Origin: CAVQXR01 sp046330455 | GTDB taxonomy: Bacteria > Actinomycetota > Thermoleophilia > Gaiellales > Gaiellaceae | DNA length: 64,000 nt | NCBI GenBank assembly: GCA_046330455.1 | Contig: JAXLSU010000003.1 | Span: 124,001 to 188,000, forward strand | Reading direction: 5' to 3' | Shown: piece after piece, positions 14,813 to 22,558 of the stretch | Layout: each line of letters opens with the position of its first letter | Numbering within the stretch: the first letter of the stretch is position 1 | Program-made: the position numbers and the translations under genes | The notes under the pieces: model-generated | Database searches by the model: none | Told to the model about the DNA's origin: nothing | What the model saw: only the letters and a program-made list of their open reading frames with translations

Positions 14813-16910
14813 GGTTCTGGACGCCGCCTGCGACCGCGGTCGGCTCGGTCGCGGGCGCGATCTCGACGCGGTTGTCGTTGAACGTCGGCGCGGAGGCGAT
14901 CCGGGACGGTCGCTGGGGCGTCGTGACCTGGCAGCTGGCACCTTCGGGCCAGTCGCGGCTCCACCAGCCCATGGGCGAGACGGCGACTCCGGGCCGGGCG
15001 TCGTCGGAGACGACCGCGCTCGCGACGAAGGACCCGCGGTCGTTGAACACGCGGACGGGCATCTCGGGCTCGATTCCGCGCGCCGCCGCATCGTCAGGGT
15101 GGACGACCACGTAGGGGCTCGGTTGCGCGGCGTGCTGGCGGCGGCCGTTCGCGAAGGTCGTGTTGAGAAAGAGGTGCGTCTTCGGCGTGAGCAGGCAGAG
15201 CGGGTAGCGTGCGGCGAGCTCCTCATCGGCGATCTCGGCGGGCGGGTCGTAGTGGGGAAGCGGGTCCTCGTCGCGCTCCGCGAGGGTGGAGCTGCGCAGC
15301 TCGAGCCTCCCGCTCGGGGTGGGAAACCGGCCCTCGGCGTGCGGGAGCGGCCCCTGGCCGAGGTCGAGCTTCCAGAAGCCACGGCTCCGGAGAGTCGGCA
15401 GGTCGACGGGCAGCGGGCAGTGGTCGGCGATCAGCGAGGCGATCAGCTCCTCGTCCGTCTCGCGGAAGCACGGATCGTCGAGCCCGAGTCGTGCCGCGAG
15501 CAGGCGGAACGTCTCGGTGTTCGACTTCGCCTCGCCGAGCGGGGCGATCGCCGGCTCGTTGAACGTGAGGTAGTGATGGCCCCAGGACGGGACGACGTCG
15601 AGCTGCTCGAGCTGGGTCGTCGCGGGCAGCACGACGTCCGCGTACGCGACCGTGTCGGTCGCGAACTGCTCGAGGACGACGGTGAACAGGTCCTCCCGCC
15701 GAAGTCCCCGCAGGACGGTGGCCTGGTCGGGCGCGATCGACGCGGGGTTCGAGTTCCAGACGACGAGCGCCTTCACCGGGGGGTCGAGGGTCTCGTCGGT
15801 CAGCGCGCGGCCGAGCTCGGGCATCGAGATCGTGCGTACGGGCCCGGGTCGCAGCTCGGGCTTCGCGAAGCCCTCGAGGTCGAGCGCGAGGAAGGTGGCA
15901 AGCGGCGAGTACGCGAACCCGCCTCCCCGGTGCTGCCACGAGCCGGCAAAGGCGGCAAGGCAGGCGATCGTGCGGTAGGCGATCTCGGCACCGGCATGGT
16001 GCTGGCCGCCGACGCCGGGCCGGATGAGCGAGGGCTGGACGGTCGCGAGCTCACGGGCGACTCGACGGATCGTCCCCGCCTCGAGCCCACAGATCGCCGC
16101 GCACCGCTCGACCGGATACTGATGCAGACGCTGGGTGAGCTGGTCGTAGCCGACGGCGTGGGCCCGACACCACATCTCGTCCTGCAGGCTCTCGTCGAGC
16201 AGGGCGCGCATCATGCCGAGGGCGAGCGCCCCGTCGGTGCCGGGAATCGGAGCGAGGTGCTCGTCGGCGACGCGGGCGGTGCGCGACCGGTACGGGTCGA
16301 CGACGACGAGCTTCGCGCCGTTCCGGCGGGCCTGCAGGAGGAGCCGCCAGAGATGCGGGGCAGTCGACATCGGGTTCCAGCCCCACACCATCACGTAGCG
16401 AGCGTTCGGCCACTCCTCGGGGTCGACCTCCGGGGACTCGCCGTGGGTCAGGGCTACCCCGGCCATGGCCGCCGCGTCGCAGATCGTGCGGTCGAGCGCG
16501 GTCGCGCCGAGCGCGTTCAGGACGCGCCCGCTCATCGAGTCGTACTGCAGGGCACCCTGGGCGCCGATGAAGCTGTAGGGGAGGATCGCCTCGCCTCCGT
16601 GGAGGTCGATCGTCTCCCGCAGCCGGGCCGCGACGACGTCGAGCGCCTCGTCCCAGGTGGCCCGGCGGAACCTCCCCTTGCCCTTCGCGCCGTCCCGGAT
16701 CAGAGGGTGGAGGAGCCGGTCGTCGGCGTAGACGCGCTCGAGGTAGTTGGAGACCTTGCCGCAGAGAAACCCGGCGGTGATCGGGTGGTCCGGGTCACCC
16801 TCGACCCGGACCGCGCGGCCGTCCTGCACCGTGACGAGCATCGCGCACGTGTCGGGGCAGTCGTGCGGGCATGCGGCGTGGAGCACGCGTGCCGCCCCGG
16901 GGCCGCTCAT
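14805..16910 (-). CDS. Molybdopterin oxidoreductase (formate dehydrogenase/BisC-like), stand-alone
   Basis: A 701-residue Mo/W-bis-MGD enzyme. The N-terminal 4Fe-4S site is visible as CPHDCPDTCAMLV with the fourth Cys in GFLCGKVSNY near residue 50. Molybdopterin-binding blocks: YSFIGAQGALQYDSM, VMVWGWNPMSTAPHLW, VVDPYRSRTARVADEHLAPIPGTDGALALGMM, and the C-terminal dinucleotide-binding domain (LLTPKTHLFLNTTFANG). No TAT signal is seen, so cytoplasmic. A likely metal-ligand or neighbouring residue is Cys in DRTICDAAAMAG. No electron-transfer subunit, chaperone or cofactor gene is adjacent; the only partner is the YhaM-like gene, whose stop overlaps this ATG. Substrate unknown. Confidence 0.88.
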   Translation of the reverse strand: MSGPGAARVLHAACPHDCPDTCAMLVTVQDGRAVRVEGDPDHPITAGFLCGKVSNYLERVYADDRLLHPLIRDGAKGKGRFRRATWDEALDVVAARLRETIDLHGGEAILPYSFIGAQGALQYDSMSGRVLNALGATALDRTICDAAAMAGVALTHGESPEVDPEEWPNARYVMVWGWNPMSTAPHLWRLLLQARRNGAKLVVVDPYRSRTARVADEHLAPIPGTDGALALGMMRALLDESLQDEMWCRAHAVGYDQLTQRLHQYPVERCAAICGLEAGTIRRVARELATVQPSLIRPGVGGQHHAGAEIAYRTIACLAAFAGSWQHRGGGFAYSPLATFLALDLEGFAKPELRPGPVRTISMPELGRALTDETLDPPVKALVVWNSNPASIAPDQATVLRGLRREDLFTVVLEQFATDTVAYADVVLPATTQLEQLDVVPSWGHHYLTFNEPAIAPLGEAKSNTETFRLLAARLGLDDPCFRETDEELIASLIADHCPLPVDLPTLRSRGFWKLDLGQGPLPHAEGRFPTPSGRLELRSSTLAERDEDPLPHYDPPAEIADEELAARYPLCLLTPKTHLFLNTTFANGRRQHAAQPSPYVVVHPDDAAARGIEPEMPVRVFNDRGSFVASAVVSDDARPGVAVSPMGWWSRDWPEGASCQVTTPQRPSRIASAPTFNDNRVEIAPATEPTAVAGGVQNLL

Positions 16911-17755
16911 GCGCGCGTCTCGGGCACCGGCCGGGTGGCGGCGACCGCATCGAGCTGGTTCGCGTGGTAGAGGGCCGCTGCCTCGGCGGTGCGCGCCGCG
17001 CGGGCATCGTGGTGCACGGCGACGGCGTGCACGACCTCGGCGCGGACCGACGTCTCGAGCTCGGCGCTTCGCTCCTCGATCAGCCGCAGGCCGAGGTGGA
17101 CGTGGCCGAGGAGCCGCCCCTCCTCCGTCGGGGTGAAGATCGGCCCGCGGTCGAGCTCGGCGATCCGTCCGACGTCGTGGAGGATCGCGGCGGCGATCAG
17201 CAGGTCGGAGCGCAGGCGCGGGTGAACGCTTGCCGTCTCTCGACAGAGCGTGGCGACGTTCACCGTGTGCTCGAGCAGGCCGCCTGCATAGTCGTGATGC
17301 CCGCCGGGGGCTGCCGGAAGCTGACGCAGCCGCGTCCGGATCCCGGGGTCGGTCAGGAAGCGAGCCACGATCGCGCGCAACCCGGCGTGAGTCAGCTCGG
17401 CGGCGAGGAACTCGAGGAAGCCGTCCAGCTCGTCCAGGTCGCGGCGGGCCTCCGGCACGAGCGTCGCCGGGTCGACGTCGACGCGATCGAGATCGCGCAC
17501 GTCGAGCTGGAGCCGGTCGCGGTACCGCTCGACCCGTCCCAGCACGCGCACCGCGTCGCCCGTCTCGAAGCGGCGGTCGAGGAGCTCGACGTCGGTCCAG
17601 ACACGCGCCTCGATCCGTCCGCTCGGGTCGACCAGCTCGAGCGCGAGGTACGGCGAGCCCGAGCGCGTCCGCAGCCGCTCCTTGCGCGCGACCGCGAACA
17701 CCTGCTCGACGACGCGGTCCTCTGCGAGGTCGGCGATCGGCGTCGAGGCGTTCAC
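16907..17755 (-). CDS. YhaM-like 3'-5' exoribonuclease (OB-fold plus HD domain)
   Basis: A 282-residue protein with an N-terminal OB-type nucleic-acid-binding domain (about 15-90: LALELVDPSGRIEARVW, GDAVRVLGRVERYRDRLQLDV) and an HD phosphohydrolase domain (about 140-265) with metal ligands in GGLLEHTVNVA, AAAILHDVGR, and HVHLGLRLIEE. This matches the YhaM/CBF1 family of 3'-5' exonucleases. GTG 17755 is preceded by TAGACT with a six-base gap, so leaderless. Its TGA overlaps the ATG of the molybdopterin gene, so they form a two-gene operon despite unrelated functions. Confidence 0.85.
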   Translation of the reverse strand: MNASTPIADLAEDRVVEQVFAVARKERLRTRSGSPYLALELVDPSGRIEARVWTDVELLDRRFETGDAVRVLGRVERYRDRLQLDVRDLDRVDVDPATLVPEARRDLDELDGFLEFLAAELTHAGLRAIVARFLTDPGIRTRLRQLPAAPGGHHDYAGGLLEHTVNVATLCRETASVHPRLRSDLLIAAAILHDVGRIAELDRGPIFTPTEEGRLLGHVHLGLRLIEERSAELETSVRAEVVHAVAVHHDARAARTAEAAALYHANQLDAVAATRPVPETRA

Positions 17756-17761
17756 GATCCC

Positions 17762-17767
17762 AGTCTA
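17762..17767 (-). promoter_or_regulatory. -10 element for leaderless YhaM-molybdopterin operon
   Basis: Minus-strand TAGACT, six bases before GTG 17755. Confidence 0.55.
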
Positions 17768-17808
17768 CGCCGTGCGCCACGGCCGGCCGGACGGCGACCT
17801 GCCGGTGG

Positions 17809-17814
17809 TAAGCT
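17809..17814 (+). promoter_or_regulatory. -10 element for the DUF1015 gene
   Basis: TAAGCT followed by eight bases (cgccggag) and ATG 17823. Either leaderless or with a very short leader containing GGAG. It is back-to-back with the YhaM promoter about 45 bases away. Confidence 0.45.
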
Positions 17815-17822
17815 CGCCGGAG

Positions 17823-18956
17823 ATGCCGATGCTGAAGCCGTTCCGCGCCCTGCGCTACGACGTGCGGACGGCGGGGGCGCTCGACACGCTCGTTGCGCCC
17901 CCCTGGGACGTGATCACACCCGAGCGCCTCGAGGGCTTCGTCGCCGCGAGCCCCAACAACGTCATCCGGCTGATTCGCCCGTACGAGGGCGAGCTCGCGG
18001 GCGAGCGTCTGCGCGAGTGGGTCGACCAGGGCATCCTCGTCCGCGAGGAGCGGCCGGCGGTCTGGCGGATCGACGAGGAGTACGTCGGGCCCGACGGCCG
18101 GCGCCGGACGCGGCGGGGGCTCGTCGCACGGGTGAAGCTCGTTCCCTACGACGAGGGCATCGTGCTCCCGCACGAGCGGATCTTCGCGGCGCCGGCCGAG
18201 ACGAGGCTGAAGCTGCTCCGGGCGACCCGTACGAAGCTCTCGCCGGTGCTCATGCTCCACGGCGGCCCTCCGGCCGAGCCCATGACCCGGCCGGCCGATC
18301 TCGAGGCACGCCTCGACGACACCGTGACGCGGCTCTGGCGCCTCGACGACCCGGCCGTGATCGAGGAGGCCGTCGCGTCCGTGCAGACCCCGCTCGTGAT
18401 CGCGGATGGCCACCACCGCTACGACGCTGCGCTGCGGTTCCACCACGAGGACGGAACGCCGGAGACCTCGCACGTGCTCTCGGTGCTCGTGAGCACCGAT
18501 GACCCGGGCCTCGAGATCTTCCCGACCCACCGGCTCGCCGAAGGGCCTGTGCCGCCGCTGAACGGCGCCTTTCGCCTGGTCGAGCTCGACGGGAGCGCGG
18601 AGGCCGCGTTTGCACGGCTCGCCGACGGCCCGCGCGAGCATCCCGCGTTCGTGCTCGTCCGGCCGGACGCGATGACGCTCGCCGAGCTCACGGAGTCGCC
18701 GAGCGATCCGCTCGACCGTCTCGACGTCGCCGCCCTCGATCGCCTCGAGCTCTCGAACGTGACGTTCACGCCGTCGCTCGCCGAGGCCGCGGCCGCGGTC
18801 GAGAGCGGCCGGGCGAGCGCCGCCTTCCTCGTACGGGCTCCGACCGTGCGCGAGGTGGAGGAGATCGCCCGGGCGGGCCGCACGATGCCCGAGAAGTCGA
18901 CCTACTTCTACCCCAAGCTCCTCTCCGGCCTGCTGTTCTCGCCGTTCGACGAATGA
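17823..18956 (+). CDS. DUF1015 family protein
   Basis: A 377-residue soluble protein of the widespread DUF1015 family (SerC-like operon companion in other bacteria; biochemical function unsettled). Visible conserved blocks: FRALRYDVR at the N-terminus, VAPPWDVITPE, NNVIRLIRP, IADGHHRYDAALRF near residue 200, and the C-terminal PEKSTYFYPKLLSGLLF. The open frame extends upstream of ATG 17823 to 17682, but there it overlaps the divergent YhaM gene and lacks family similarity. Its last four bases overlap the inositol-phosphatase-like gene (ATGA). Confidence 0.88.
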   Translation: MPMLKPFRALRYDVRTAGALDTLVAPPWDVITPERLEGFVAASPNNVIRLIRPYEGELAGERLREWVDQGILVREERPAVWRIDEEYVGPDGRRRTRRGLVARVKLVPYDEGIVLPHERIFAAPAETRLKLLRATRTKLSPVLMLHGGPPAEPMTRPADLEARLDDTVTRLWRLDDPAVIEEAVASVQTPLVIADGHHRYDAALRFHHEDGTPETSHVLSVLVSTDDPGLEIFPTHRLAEGPVPPLNGAFRLVELDGSAEAAFARLADGPREHPAFVLVRPDAMTLAELTESPSDPLDRLDVAALDRLELSNVTFTPSLAEAAAAVESGRASAAFLVRAPTVREVEEIARAGRTMPEKSTYFYPKLLSGLLFSPFDE

Positions 18957-19762
18957 CGCCCTGGCTCGAGATCTGCCGGGCCGCGGCGGCGGACGTCGAG
19001 CAGGCCCTCCGTGCGCTTCCGACACGGCTCGAGCGCGAGCCGCGGGTCGGCGCCGGCGAGGGTGGAGACGACACGACGGCGATCGATGCCGCTGCCGAGG
19101 CCGCGGTCGTCGCACGCCTCGAGGCCGTCCACGCGAGCGGCACCGATTTCGTGCTCGTCTCGGAGGAGCTCGGCCTGCGGCGCTTCGGTACGGCTCCGAC
19201 TCTCCATGTCGTCGTCGATCCGATCGACGGCAGCGTCAACGCCAAACGTGGAATCCCGTTCTTCTCGCTGTCGATCGCCGTTGCCGAGGGCCCGACGATG
19301 GGCGACGTCACGTTCGGCTACGTCCGCGACTTCGGCTCCGGGGAGGAGTGGACGGCGCAGCGCGGCGGCGGAGCGTTCCTCGACGGGAAGCCGATTCCGG
19401 GCCCCGGGCCCAAGGATCCGATCGAGCTCCTCTCGTTCGAGGCGACGATGACGCACTACGTGGCCTCGAAAGCAGCCGCGGTGCTCGAGCTGGCGCCACG
19501 CCTGCGAATCATGGGCTCGCTCGCCCTCTCCCTGTGCCACCTGGCGGCCGGCCGGGTTGACGCTGTCGTCTCGCTGAAGGCGATCCGAAGCGTCGACATC
19601 GCCGCCGGCCAGCTGCTGCTTCGCGAGCAGGGGCTCGCCATCGACCTGCCCGCTCTGCCCTCGTTCTCCGCGGCGCCGCTCGACGTGGCGAGCCACTCGC
19701 GCGTCGTCGCGGCCCGCACGCCCGCACTCTGCGAGCGACTCGCGGCCGCGCTTCGCGACTGA
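18953..19762 (+). CDS. Inositol monophosphatase family protein
   Basis: A 269-residue Mg2+-dependent sugar-phosphate phosphatase of the IMPase/FBPase-IV type. Metal-binding motifs: GDDTTAIDAAAE near residue 38, SEELG near 66, DPIDGSVNAKRGIPFF near 85-100, and RSVDIAAGQLLL near 205. The second motif is DPIDGSVNA where most have DPLDGTxNF, which is the form seen in some archaeal and actinobacterial bifunctional enzymes. Substrate could be inositol-1-phosphate, fructose-1,6-bisphosphate or a related compound. Coupled to DUF1015 by the ATGA overlap. Confidence 0.85.
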   Translation: MTPWLEICRAAAADVEQALRALPTRLEREPRVGAGEGGDDTTAIDAAAEAAVVARLEAVHASGTDFVLVSEELGLRRFGTAPTLHVVVDPIDGSVNAKRGIPFFSLSIAVAEGPTMGDVTFGYVRDFGSGEEWTAQRGGGAFLDGKPIPGPGPKDPIELLSFEATMTHYVASKAAAVLELAPRLRIMGSLALSLCHLAAGRVDAVVSLKAIRSVDIAAGQLLLREQGLAIDLPALPSFSAAPLDVASHSRVVAARTPALCERLAAALRD

Positions 19763-19766
19763 GCGA

Positions 19767-19796
19767 CCGGGGGCGCCCCTCGCGGAGCGCCCCCGG
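19767..19796. terminator. Strong hairpin between convergent genes
   Basis: Perfect 10-base-pair stem (CCGGGGGCGC / GCGCCCCCGG) with a 10-base loop, directly after the phosphatase stop and before the convergent membrane-protein stop. No T-run on either side. Its position suggests a bidirectional terminator. Confidence 0.7.
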
Positions 19797-19813
19797 GTCG
19801 GGTGAACCGTCCC

Positions 19814-20506
19814 TCAGGTCGCCGGCGCCGCCGGGGGAGCGGGAGGCGGTGCCTCCTCACCCCTCGCGCGGTGGAACGGCCTGTGGAACGAGGCGAACGC
19901 AAGCAGCGCGAAGCCAACCCCTGCGAGGATCAGCGCGATCGCGACGACGATGCCGAAGTTCGACACCTGCTCGGCGAAGAACGCCATGTTCAGGGCGGTC
20001 GCGAGCGCCGTCTCGGTCACCCAGGTGTTGCGTCCTGCGTTCGAGACCGGGTTTCCCTGCTCGTCGGTCAGAGCGGCGGCCGGGTCGTTCGTGCCCGCGG
20101 GATTCTCGGGATCGTCGGCGGCGAGGAACCGGCCCATCTGGGAATAGGTGAGCCCGCCGCTCGACTCGAGCGCGTGGATGCGCATGTAGGCGGCAAAGCA
20201 CTTGGCGCTCGCGCCGTCGTCGATCGGCTCGCCCTTGTACTCGGGGTTCGCGGCGGCCTGCTCCGGGTCCCAGACGGCGCAGTCCGGAGGATTGGCGATC
20301 GCCGGATCGAGCCCCGCAGCGGCGATCGCCTCGTCGATCGAGCCCTCGCCCCCGCGGAACATGTCGCTTCCACCGTAGATCTGCTCCCGCTGCAGGTTGT
20401 CGCTCACCTCGCTGCGCCCGCTGATCCCGATCACGAGCGCGGCGATACCGAACGCGACGAGCACGACCGCAGTCACGTAGCCGCCGAGCTCGAGAGCTCT
20501 TCTCAT
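19814..20506 (-). CDS. Two-helix membrane protein of unknown function
   Basis: Not recognised. A 230-residue protein with a hydrophobic helix at about 12-30, a 140-residue, acidic, Pro/Gly-rich extracytoplasmic stretch containing two Cys (in PPDCAVW and SAKCFAAYM, possible disulfide), a second helix at about 183-205, and a Pro/Ala-rich cytoplasmic tail. ATG 20506 is preceded by GGAGGAGGTCAGTCCG on the minus strand, a good ribosome binding site about eight bases upstream. It stands alone, divergent from mrp and convergent with the phosphatase gene. Confidence 0.7.
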   Translation of the reverse strand: MRRALELGGYVTAVVLVAFGIAALVIGISGRSEVSDNLQREQIYGGSDMFRGGEGSIDEAIAAAGLDPAIANPPDCAVWDPEQAAANPEYKGEPIDDGASAKCFAAYMRIHALESSGGLTYSQMGRFLAADDPENPAGTNDPAAALTDEQGNPVSNAGRNTWVTETALATALNMAFFAEQVSNFGIVVAIALILAGVGFALLAFASFHRPFHRARGEEAPPPAPPAAPAT

Positions 20507-20701
20507 CGGACTGACCTCCTCCCGTCCGGACGCGGACGGATGATCGATGCTCGGGTCACTACAGCCGCAAGCTCGCAGATCGCCGCTGCAGCTTCATCGG
20601 GGGTCTCACCGAAATCCGGACGGCAAACTACGCATCCCGGACGGCGGAGAGCCCGCAGGTACCGTCGCAGGCGGCCGTACTTCGACTGGTAGCCTGGCCA
20701 T
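20507..20701. other. Divergent intergenic region
   Basis: 195 bases between the membrane protein and mrp. It holds the membrane protein's ribosome binding site, two short inverted cgtccgga-type repeats (near 20523 and 20630), and the mrp -10 at its right end. No further gene is seen. Confidence 0.5.
20690..20695 (+). promoter_or_regulatory. -10 element for leaderless mrp transcript
   Basis: Extended -10 TGGTAGCCT, six bases, then GTG 20702. No Shine-Dalgarno. Confidence 0.5.
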
Positions 20702-21814
20702 GTGGCCCCCGTGCGTGACGACGTCCTGAAGGCGCTCGAGAACGTCATCGACCCGGAGCTGCGGCGCTCGGTGATCGAGCTCGACATGGTGAGGGACGTC
20801 CGGATCGACGGGGGCGATGTCGCGGTCACGATCGCGCTGACCGTTCCCGGCTGCCCGCTGCGACACGCGTTCGAGGAGCAGGTGCAGCGGGAGGTCGGCG
20901 GCCTCCCCGGCGTCGAGCGGGTCTCGCTGGCTTTCGACGTGATGACCCCGGAGGAGCGGTCGACGCTCACTGCCAGGCTCAGGGGTGCCGTCACCGAGCG
21001 GACGAAGGGCGTCTCGGTCGACGCGGAGACGCGCGTGATCGCCGTCTGCAGCGGCAAGGGCGGGGTCGGGAAGTCCTCGCTCACCGTCAATCTCGCCGCG
21101 GCGCTCTCGCGCCTCGGGCAGCGCGTCGGGGTGCTCGACGCCGACGTGTACGGCTACTCGATCCCGGGCATGCTCGGCATCGACCAGCGACCCGTCGCCG
21201 TCGGAGAGGGTGACGAGCAGATGATCGTCCCGCCGGTCAGGGGCGACATGAAGGTGATCTCGATCGGCTTCTTCGTCGACGGGAACACGCCGATCATGTG
21301 GCGCGGGCCGATGCTCCACCGCGCTCTCGAGCAGTTCCTCTCGGACGTCCACTGGGGTGAGCTCGACTGGCTCGTCGTGGACATGCCGCCGGGCACGGGG
21401 GACGTCTCGATCTCGCTCGGCCAGCTCCTGCCGCGCGCCGAGGTCGTCGTCGTGACGACGCCCCAGCGCGCCGCCCAGGAGGTCGCGGTCAGGGCTGCCG
21501 AGATGGCCCGAAAGACGAACATGCGCCTGATCGGGGTGATCGAGAACATGTCCTACCTCGTCGGCTCGGGCGAGACGATCTTCGGCTCGGGCGGCGGCGA
21601 GCTGCTCGCCGAGGAGATCGGGGCCCCGCTGCTCGGACGGGTCCCCCTCGACCCTGCTCTCCGCGAGGCGGCCGACGCGGGTGAGCCGATCGTCTTCAGC
21701 GCTCCCGACGCCGAATCCTCGAGGGCGATCATCGCTGTCGCCGAGGCCGTCGTCGCGACACGACGCGAGCTCGGGATCGGGATCACGAAGACCCTGCCGC
21801 TCCTCCAGACCTGA
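20702..21814 (+). CDS. mrp: Mrp/ApbC family P-loop ATPase (Fe-S cluster carrier)
   Basis: A 370-residue protein with an N-terminal MIP18/DUF59 domain (about 1-90; IDPELRRSVIELDMV, PGCPLRHAFEEQV) and a deviant-Walker MinD/Mrp ATPase domain (VCSGKGGVGKSSLTVNLA near 115, LDADVYGYSIPGML, VVDMPPGTGDVSISL). The CxxC pair that most bacterial Mrp proteins use to bridge a 4Fe-4S cluster is absent: the segment after ENMSY reads LVGSGETIFGSGGG. To my knowledge this is common in actinobacterial Mrp. It probably moves Fe-S clusters to apo-proteins such as those of complex I. The next gene begins one base after its stop. Confidence 0.92.
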   Translation: MAPVRDDVLKALENVIDPELRRSVIELDMVRDVRIDGGDVAVTIALTVPGCPLRHAFEEQVQREVGGLPGVERVSLAFDVMTPEERSTLTARLRGAVTERTKGVSVDAETRVIAVCSGKGGVGKSSLTVNLAAALSRLGQRVGVLDADVYGYSIPGMLGIDQRPVAVGEGDEQMIVPPVRGDMKVISIGFFVDGNTPIMWRGPMLHRALEQFLSDVHWGELDWLVVDMPPGTGDVSISLGQLLPRAEVVVVTTPQRAAQEVAVRAAEMARKTNMRLIGVIENMSYLVGSGETIFGSGGGELLAEEIGAPLLGRVPLDPALREAADAGEPIVFSAPDAESSRAIIAVAEAVVATRRELGIGITKTLPLLQT

Positions 21815-21815
21815 C

Positions 21816-22550
21816 GTGAACGGCGACCCCGCCGGGCGCCTGCGTGCGCTCGGGTTCTCCGACACGGACGCCGGTGTGCTCGCAGAGCACTTCCTCGAGG
21901 CCGAGCGGCGCGGACGTCCGGGCCACGGGCTCGCGCGGATCGCCTGGCTCGAGACGCTTCCCGGCCTCGATCCGTCCGCACGTCCCGAGCGGGTCGTGCG
22001 GGAGCCGGGGTACGAGCGCTGGGAGGGCCGCGGGTCGGTCGGCTACCTGACGCTGGCGGCGATCTGCGAGGCGCAGCTGTCCGCTCCGCCGGCACACGCG
22101 CGGCTCGTCGTGGCCTCCGACTGCTTTCCGACCGGGATGCTCGGTGCCTGGGTGCGCCGGCTGGCCGAGGGCGGCCTCGTCGCGGTGTTGACGGCGACCT
22201 CGCCCAGGCGCCTGCCGCACCCGGAGGGCGGAGCCCCGCTCACCGGCACCAACCCGCTCGCGATCGGGATCCCGAGCGCCGACGGGCGCCCGCTCGTCAC
22301 GGACGTCTCGATGGGCCGGGCGACGTGGGGCGACGTCCTCACCGGCCGGGCAGCCGAGACCGACCTCGTGCCCTTCGGTGGTGAGCAGGCCCACAAGGGG
22401 TTCGCGCTCGCGGCCGGGCTCGAGCTCCTCGTCGGATCGCTCGCCGGCGAGCGGTACGGCATGGTGCTCGTCGTGGCGCGGCCGGATGCCGACCCGGTAC
22501 CCGCCTTCCGGGAGCTGGCGGCAGGCCGTCACCTTCCGGGCGACCGCTGA
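21816..22550 (+). CDS. Reduced malate/L-lactate dehydrogenase (Ldh_2) family homologue
   Basis: A 244-residue protein recognisable by RRGRPGHGLARI (family SHG block), TGTNPLAIGIPS, DVSMGRATWGDV and GGEQAHKGFALAAGLELLVGSLAG. The family is normally about 330-350 residues, so roughly 100 are missing, mainly between the N-terminal block and the nucleotide-binding part. The active-site segment, usually R-x-S-x-H-F-G, reads ASDCFPTG here, so the catalytic His is replaced. GTG 21816 follows mrp by one base; the frame runs upstream only inside mrp. Possibly a non-dehydrogenase or degenerate paralogue. Confidence 0.72.
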   Translation: MNGDPAGRLRALGFSDTDAGVLAEHFLEAERRGRPGHGLARIAWLETLPGLDPSARPERVVREPGYERWEGRGSVGYLTLAAICEAQLSAPPAHARLVVASDCFPTGMLGAWVRRLAEGGLVAVLTATSPRRLPHPEGGAPLTGTNPLAIGIPSADGRPLVTDVSMGRATWGDVLTGRAAETDLVPFGGEQAHKGFALAAGLELLVGSLAGERYGMVLVVARPDADPVPAFRELAAGRHLPGDR

Positions 22551-22558
22551 GGCCCGGC

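Noticed and set aside
16440..16530. Selenocysteine in the molybdopterin oxidoreductase
   Set aside because: No in-frame TGA at the expected ligand position; a Cys (DRTICDAA) is present nearby.
13935..16970. A very long open frame (about 1000 codons) on the plus strand opposite the M23 and molybdopterin genes
   Set aside because: It is an Arg/Pro/Gly-rich antisense shadow in high-GC DNA; the minus-strand genes have complete, well-known domains.
16911..19115. Upstream extension of the molybdopterin gene frame to about 19115
   Set aside because: The extension overlaps YhaM, DUF1015 and the inositol phosphatase genes and shows no family similarity; the enzyme's 4Fe-4S motif begins 15 residues after ATG 16910.
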